Source: Pseudomonas baltica
GTDB lineage: Bacteria > Pseudomonadota > Gammaproteobacteria > Pseudomonadales > Pseudomonadaceae
Direction: 5' to 3'
Assembly (NCBI RefSeq): GCF_014235765.1
Contig: NZ_JACMYH010000001.1
Span: 1 to 64,000 of the forward strand
Length of the DNA: 64,000 bases
In this document: positions 59,648 through 64,000 of the stretch, in pieces
Numbering within the stretch: the first letter of the stretch is position 1
How the letters are laid out: each line of letters opens with the position of its first letter
The notes under the pieces: model-generated
What the model was told of the DNA's origin: nothing
What the model saw: the letters and a program-made list of their open reading frames with translations, nothing else
The model's database searches: none
Position numbers and translations under genes: made by a program

Positions 59648-61822
59648 ATGTCTGATCAATCAATGAATGACAGTGCGTCAAGCCAGGAACGTCCCGCCAG
59701 CCGTGTCAGCGAGGGCTTGCCGTACCCATTGGGCGCGACCTGGGATGGGTCGGGCGTCAATTTTGCAATCTTTTCCGCCAACGCCACCAAGGTTGAGTTG
59801 TGCCTCTTCGATGCCGACGGCGTCGAAGAGATCGAACGCATCGCCTTGCCTGAATTCACCAACGAGATCTGGCACGGTTACCTGCCCGATGCGCGCCCGG
59901 GTACTTTGTATGGCTACCGCGTGCATGGTCCATACGATCCTGCCAATGGTCACCGTTTCAACGCCAACAAACTGTTGATCGACCCCTACGCCAAGCAGAT
60001 TTCGGGCGAACTGAAGTGGGACGACGCGCTGTTCGGCTACACCGTGGGCCATGAAGACGGCGACCTGTCGTTCGACGAGCGTGACAGTGCACCCTTCATG
60101 CCACGCTGCCGCGTGATCGACCCGGCCTTCACCTGGGGCAGCACCGCCAAGCCGAACGTGCCGTGGGAAAAGACCATTTTCTACGAAACCCACGTGCGCG
60201 GCTTCACCATGCGCCACCCTTCGGTGCGTGAGTCCGAGCGCGGTACCTTCGCCGCCTTCCACGAGAACGACGTGGTCGAATACATCCGTTCCCTGGGTGT
60301 CACCTCGGTAGAGCTGATGCCGGTTCACTATTTCCTCGATGACAACCATCTGCTGGAAAAAGGCCTGCACAACTTCTGGGGCTACAACACCCTGGGCTTC
60401 TTCGCGCCGCATGCCCGCTTCATGGCCGGCTCGTCGATCGCCGAATTCAAGGTCATGGTTTCGCGCTTCCACAAGGCCGGACTGGAAGTGATTCTCGACG
60501 TGGTCTACAACCACACTGCCGAAGGCAACGAGATGGGCCCGACCCTGTCGCTCAAGGGTATCGACAACGCCAACTACTACCGCCTGATGCCAGACGATGC
60601 GCGTTACTACATCAATGACACCGGCACCGGCAACACCCTGAACATGAGCCACCCCTGCGTCTTGCAGATGGTCACCGACTCCCTGCGCTACTGGAGTTCG
60701 GAAATGGGCGTGGACGGCTTCCGCTTCGACCTCGCGACCATTCTGGGTCGTGAAGCCCACGGCTTCAGCGAAGGCGGTGGTTTCCTCGACGCCTGCCGCC
60801 AGGATCCGGTGCTGGCCAAGGTCAAGCTGGTCGCCGAGCCGTGGGACTGCGGCCCGGGCGGCTATCAGGTGGGCAACTTCCCGCCGGGCTGGATGGAATG
60901 GAACGACAAGTTCCGCGACATCTCCCGTGCGTTCTGGAAGGGCGACGACGAGATGCTCGGCGATTTCGCGAAAATCTTCCTGGGCTCGGGCGACCAGTTC
61001 AACCGTCGTGGTCGCAAGCCGGCGTCTTCGGTCAACTTCATCACCGCGCACGATGGCTTCACCTTGAACGATCTGGTGTCGTACAACGAGAAGCACAACG
61101 AAGCCAACGGTGAAGACAACCGCGACGGCCACTCCGACAACCGCTCGTGGAACTGCGGCGTCGAAGGTCCGACCGACGATCCGGAAATCGTCGCGCTGCG
61201 CTACCGGCAGATGCGCAACCTGCTGGCGACGCTGTTTCTTGCCCAGGGCACGCCGATGCTGCTGGCGGGCGATGAGTTCGCTCGTACCCAGGGTGGCAGC
61301 AACAACGCCTACTGCCAGGACAGCGAAATCGGCTGGGTTGACTGGAACATCAGCGAGCAGAGCAGCGAGCTGCAGGACTTCGTCAAGTACCTGATCGAGC
61401 TGCGCAATCGCTACCCGCTGCTGCGCCGCAATCGCTTCTTCACCGGTGCCTACGACGAAAGCCTGGGTATCAAGGATGTCAGCTGGATCCAGCCCAACGG
61501 CAGCGAGATGGGCGTCGAGCAGTGGCAGGACGGCAGCAACCGCTGCATGGGCATCCTGCTCGATGGCCGCACCCAGTCCAGTGGTATCCGCCGCGCCGGG
61601 GTCGACCATTCGTTGTTGATCGTGGTCAACGCGCACCATGACGTGGTTGGCTTCACCTTGCCGGAAGTGCCGGAAGGCAAGCGCTGGATCCTGCAACTGG
61701 ACACCAACCAGACCGACTTCGAAGCCGGTGAGTCGTTCGACTTCGGCACCGAGTACGCCGTCACCGGACGTTCGGTACTGATGTTCGAACTGGCCAAGCC
61801 AGTGAGCAAGAAGCGTCGCTGA
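59648..61822 (+). CDS. glgX: Glycogen debranching enzyme GlgX
   Basis: The 724-residue GH13 enzyme removes alpha-1,6 branches from phosphorylase-limit glycogen. An N-terminal beta-sandwich (PLGATWDGSGVNFAIFSANAT) is followed by the barrel with nucleophile Asp in DGFRFDLATI, acid Glu in VAEPWDCG and the third Asp in ITAHDGFTLND. The ATG at 59648 has GGAG nine bases upstream; TTG at 59642 is in frame. Other trehalose or glycogen genes are not in the window. Confidence 0.92.
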   Translation: MSDQSMNDSASSQERPASRVSEGLPYPLGATWDGSGVNFAIFSANATKVELCLFDADGVEEIERIALPEFTNEIWHGYLPDARPGTLYGYRVHGPYDPANGHRFNANKLLIDPYAKQISGELKWDDALFGYTVGHEDGDLSFDERDSAPFMPRCRVIDPAFTWGSTAKPNVPWEKTIFYETHVRGFTMRHPSVRESERGTFAAFHENDVVEYIRSLGVTSVELMPVHYFLDDNHLLEKGLHNFWGYNTLGFFAPHARFMAGSSIAEFKVMVSRFHKAGLEVILDVVYNHTAEGNEMGPTLSLKGIDNANYYRLMPDDARYYINDTGTGNTLNMSHPCVLQMVTDSLRYWSSEMGVDGFRFDLATILGREAHGFSEGGGFLDACRQDPVLAKVKLVAEPWDCGPGGYQVGNFPPGWMEWNDKFRDISRAFWKGDDEMLGDFAKIFLGSGDQFNRRGRKPASSVNFITAHDGFTLNDLVSYNEKHNEANGEDNRDGHSDNRSWNCGVEGPTDDPEIVALRYRQMRNLLATLFLAQGTPMLLAGDEFARTQGGSNNAYCQDSEIGWVDWNISEQSSELQDFVKYLIELRNRYPLLRRNRFFTGAYDESLGIKDVSWIQPNGSEMGVEQWQDGSNRCMGILLDGRTQSSGIRRAGVDHSLLIVVNAHHDVVGFTLPEVPEGKRWILQLDTNQTDFEAGESFDFGTEYAVTGRSVLMFELAKPVSKKRR

Positions 61823-61838
61823 TACCGCTGCAACTCGA

Positions 61839-61874
61839 TGCCCCACGTTGGCCAGTCCTGGCCAGCGTGGGGCA
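61839..61874 (+). terminator. Long hairpin after glgX
   Basis: TGCCCCACG-T-TGGCCAG pairs with CTGGCCA-G-CGTGGGGCA, giving about 17 bp, 17 nt after the glgX stop. No long T-run follows, so it may terminate weakly or protect the 3' end. Confidence 0.6.
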
Positions 61875-62082
61875 TCTGTCCTTCCATGATAGCGACGAGA
61901 CGCTGTAGACGCTGAGATGGCAATTTGCTAGCTTGCTCTGCAGGCGCCGGTCAACCCCGTGACTGGCGGCCATGTGTACCGTCGAACTCATCCTTTGCTG
62001 CCCTTACGCAGCCACACATGACGACCTTCGACGACTCCGAAACTTGCTGCCCGTGCACGCCCGTGCGTTGGATATTGCCACG

Positions 62083-63663
62083 ATGTTGATCAGACGCCGC
62101 CCATCGCTCGCAGGTTTTATCGGCCTGGCGCTCGGCTTGATCGTGTTTTCGGCGTTCTCGCTGCTGCGGTCCGAAATCCAGCGGCAGGAAACCCGCTTCT
62201 CCGAGTATGTACAGAGCATCGCCGGCACCGTACGCAATCAGCTCGACACCAACGATGCCGTACTGGCAGGTTTTGCGGCATTCCTGCAGGCGGTCAAGCA
62301 GAGCGATACCGATGCGGCAGCCCGCTACGGCGCGGCCGTGCTGGCGGCGTACCCGCACATCTACATGCTGGAAGTGGCGCGCAGCGTCCCGGTGGACGAG
62401 CAATTCGATTTCACGGCATTGCTGCGGCGCACCTGGCTGCCCGATTTCGAGTTGAAGAATTTCGAGGTCAAAGACGCGCACATGAAAGGCGTAGCGCCAG
62501 CCGTGCCTGGGGTCGGCGGGTCGCGAGCCATGACGGACGCGACCTGGCCCATCCTGTTCATGTCGCCGCAGCTGCCGCAGGCCAGCGTCATCTATGGCGT
62601 GCGCCTGGAAACCGTGCCGTACCTGGCCAACGCGCTGGCGCGTATTCGTCAGAACTCGCTGCCAGTGGTGTCGCCGGTGTTCGCCCTGCACGAAGGCGGC
62701 AACGCCTACATTCTCATGAAGTCGGTGTCGCGCCCCGATGAGGATACCCAGCACACCTTGCCGAATTTCTTCGGCAGCACCATGGTGGCCATGCTGCTGA
62801 TCAAGACCGATGCACTGCTCGGCGCCATCGTGCGCCACAACAGCGACTCGCGTGTGGCAGTGAGTGCTCAGTTGCACAGCACTGACAGCCCCAGCCAGGT
62901 GGTCGCCATGGAGCCGGTGGCGGGGCGTTGGTGGGACGAACTTGCCTTGCCGCGGCTGACCGACAGTGTGTACGTGGACAGCCCTACGCAACCTGTTTCC
63001 CTCAGCTTTCAACGGCAACTACGCCTGATGGACGTGCTGGGTCCGGGAAATCTGTTGATTCTGGCAATCTTGATGGCGAGCCTGGTGGTGGTGCCGATGG
63101 TGCTGGTCAGGCATTTCTCGGCCATCGAGGCCGCCGAACTGGAGCATGAGCGCTCGGCATTCCTGGCCACCCACGACGTCCTGACCCAGTTGCCCAACCG
63201 TTACCTGCTGGCAGACCGCTTCACCCAGGCACTGCAGCAATGGACCGAGCAAGGCGTCCCATTCGCGGTCATGCTGATCGACCTCGACCATTTCAAGCAG
63301 ATCAACGATGAGCACGGCCACGCGGTGGGCGACCAGGTGCTGCAGGCACTCGCCAAACGCATGCGCGAGACGGTGCGCCACTACGACACGGTCGCGCGTT
63401 ACGGTGGCGATGAATTCGTCGCGCTGGTCTCCGATCTGACCAATCCGGACAGCGTGATCCTCAAGGCGCAGCAGCTGCTGGATGCGATCGAGTTGCCAAT
63501 CGGCACCAGCGTCGGTGCGCTGTCACTGTCGGGCAGCGTCGGGATCTCGCTGTGCCCCGTACACGGTGAAGATCTGGACACCTTGCTCAAGGCGGCCGAT
63601 CAGGCAATGTATCAGGTCAAGCTGGAAGGTCGGCAAGGGGTGGCGATGGCGGGCGCTGTTTGA
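62083..63663 (+). CDS. CHASE-GGDEF diguanylate cyclase
   Basis: The 526-residue protein has a helix at about residues 7-27, a periplasmic CHASE sensor domain (about 40-300), a second helix near 325-345 and a GGDEF domain. The active motif GGDEF is at 441-445 and the product-inhibition site RHYD at 432-435 is intact, so it should make c-di-GMP with feedback. The ATG at 62083 starts MLIRRRPSLAGF just before the first helix; an upstream ATG at 61972 would add 37 unrelated residues. It has no neighbouring effector. Confidence 0.88.
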   Translation: MLIRRRPSLAGFIGLALGLIVFSAFSLLRSEIQRQETRFSEYVQSIAGTVRNQLDTNDAVLAGFAAFLQAVKQSDTDAAARYGAAVLAAYPHIYMLEVARSVPVDEQFDFTALLRRTWLPDFELKNFEVKDAHMKGVAPAVPGVGGSRAMTDATWPILFMSPQLPQASVIYGVRLETVPYLANALARIRQNSLPVVSPVFALHEGGNAYILMKSVSRPDEDTQHTLPNFFGSTMVAMLLIKTDALLGAIVRHNSDSRVAVSAQLHSTDSPSQVVAMEPVAGRWWDELALPRLTDSVYVDSPTQPVSLSFQRQLRLMDVLGPGNLLILAILMASLVVVPMVLVRHFSAIEAAELEHERSAFLATHDVLTQLPNRYLLADRFTQALQQWTEQGVPFAVMLIDLDHFKQINDEHGHAVGDQVLQALAKRMRETVRHYDTVARYGGDEFVALVSDLTNPDSVILKAQQLLDAIELPIGTSVGALSLSGSVGISLCPVHGEDLDTLLKAADQAMYQVKLEGRQGVAMAGAV

Positions 63664-63733
63664 TAGGCAGTGGCGGGAAAGGCGGCTGATATTCTGGAGA
63701 TAGCGGCGAGTGCACGGCGGCCCAGGCAGGGCA

Positions 63734-63754
63734 GGGGCACTCGATGAGTGCCCC
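63734..63754. terminator. Hairpin next to the 28-residue gene
   Basis: GGGGCACT and AGTGCCCC form a perfect 8-bp stem around CGATG, nine bases past the stop of the minus-strand small gene. No T-run follows. Confidence 0.45.
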
Positions 63755-63762
63755 GACAGGGT

Positions 63763-63849
63763 TCAGAAGACCAGCTTGAACAGGCCGATGACTACGACCA
63801 GGCCAATCAGGAAGATGATACCGACGGTACTGCCAAGAAACTTCAACAT
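63763..63849 (-). CDS. 28-residue single-helix membrane peptide
   Basis: MLKFLGSTVGIIFLIGLVVV continues to IGLFKLVF and a stop; nearly all of it is one transmembrane helix with Lys at both ends. A hairpin lies just downstream. The ribosome site is weak. Its clean hydrophobic pattern and isolated location argue for a real small protein, but this is inference. The last 150 bases of the window (63850-64000) show no gene. Confidence 0.5.
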   Translation of the reverse strand: MLKFLGSTVGIIFLIGLVVVIGLFKLVF

Positions 63850-64000
63850 GGGATGACTCACATCAATGGGTGTTACTGCTCTAGACAGCGGCCCTCGGCG
63901 CTCGTTTCATCCCATGTCGATCGGTGATCCCGGTCCGTTCCTTTGCAGCAGCCAAGGCCGGGCACTGCCCAGCCTTGTTGTGGGGTACCTCAAAGCGCCG

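Noticed and set aside
59678..61846. 722-codon minus-strand frame opposite glgX
   Set aside because: It mirrors glgX almost end to end; no domain or start signal.

Overview
The window looks like chromosomal DNA of a fluorescent Pseudomonas, most likely of the P. putida group. The basis is recalled family resemblance: an AmrZ-type ribbon-helix-helix regulator, an H-NS-like MvaU/MvaT protein, sdhCDAB-sucAB-lpd-sucCD beside divergent gltA, a signal-peptide-bearing malate:quinone oxidoreductase, and high GC throughout. No search was run. Most of the window is core metabolism. No plasmid or phage module and no CRISPR array was seen.

Region by region: (1) 0-4.4 kb: queD, then an overlapping operon of two small exported PepSY proteins and an OmpR/PhoQ-type two-component system, preceded by a TTAAG direct repeat and a long inverted repeat, then an AI-2E family membrane protein. 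(2) 4.5-11.2 kb: mrdA (PBP2), an SDR oxidoreductase, and the electron-transfer flavoprotein system (ETF-QO divergent from etfBA). (3) 11.2-16.4 kb: a lone periplasmic solute-binding protein, a DUF4398/OmpA lipoprotein pair, a MocR-type regulator and small exported or Cys-rich proteins. (4) 16.4-29.5 kb: gltA divergent from sdhCDAB-sucAB-lpd-sucCD, with recognisable sigma70 promoters in the divergent spacer. (5) 29.5-35 kb: GNAT, mqo, brnQ, amrZ and two tiny membrane proteins.

(6) 35.3-44.5 kb is more accessory: tRNA-Arg(CCU), an esterase/LysR pair, decayed remains of a MarR regulator and an NAD(P)-binding reductase, a D-tartrate dehydratase/DctA/LysR module, an MFS/AraC pair, and a possible IS110-type relic. 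(7) 44.6-53.3 kb: a Tat-exported PaoABC-type aldehyde oxidoreductase, then an MHS transporter/D-2-hydroxyacid dehydrogenase/RraA-type aldolase operon divergent from an unusual tandem IclR regulator. (8) 53.3-64 kb: a conserved hypothetical, mvaU, DUF3597, poxB, an isolated HpxO-type urate hydroxylase, a PAS/HWE kinase with an overlapping receiver protein, glgX, a CHASE-GGDEF cyclase and a 28-residue membrane peptide.

Functionally the window joins TCA-cycle flux (gltA, sdh, suc, mqo, poxB, ETF) with uptake and catabolism of C4-dicarboxylates, tartrate and other hydroxy acids (dctA, tarD, the MHS/dehydrogenase/aldolase operon). The best candidates for under-described biology are the tandem IclR with its hydroxy-acid operon, the PepSY two-component operon with its leader inverted repeat, and the tiny membrane proteins.
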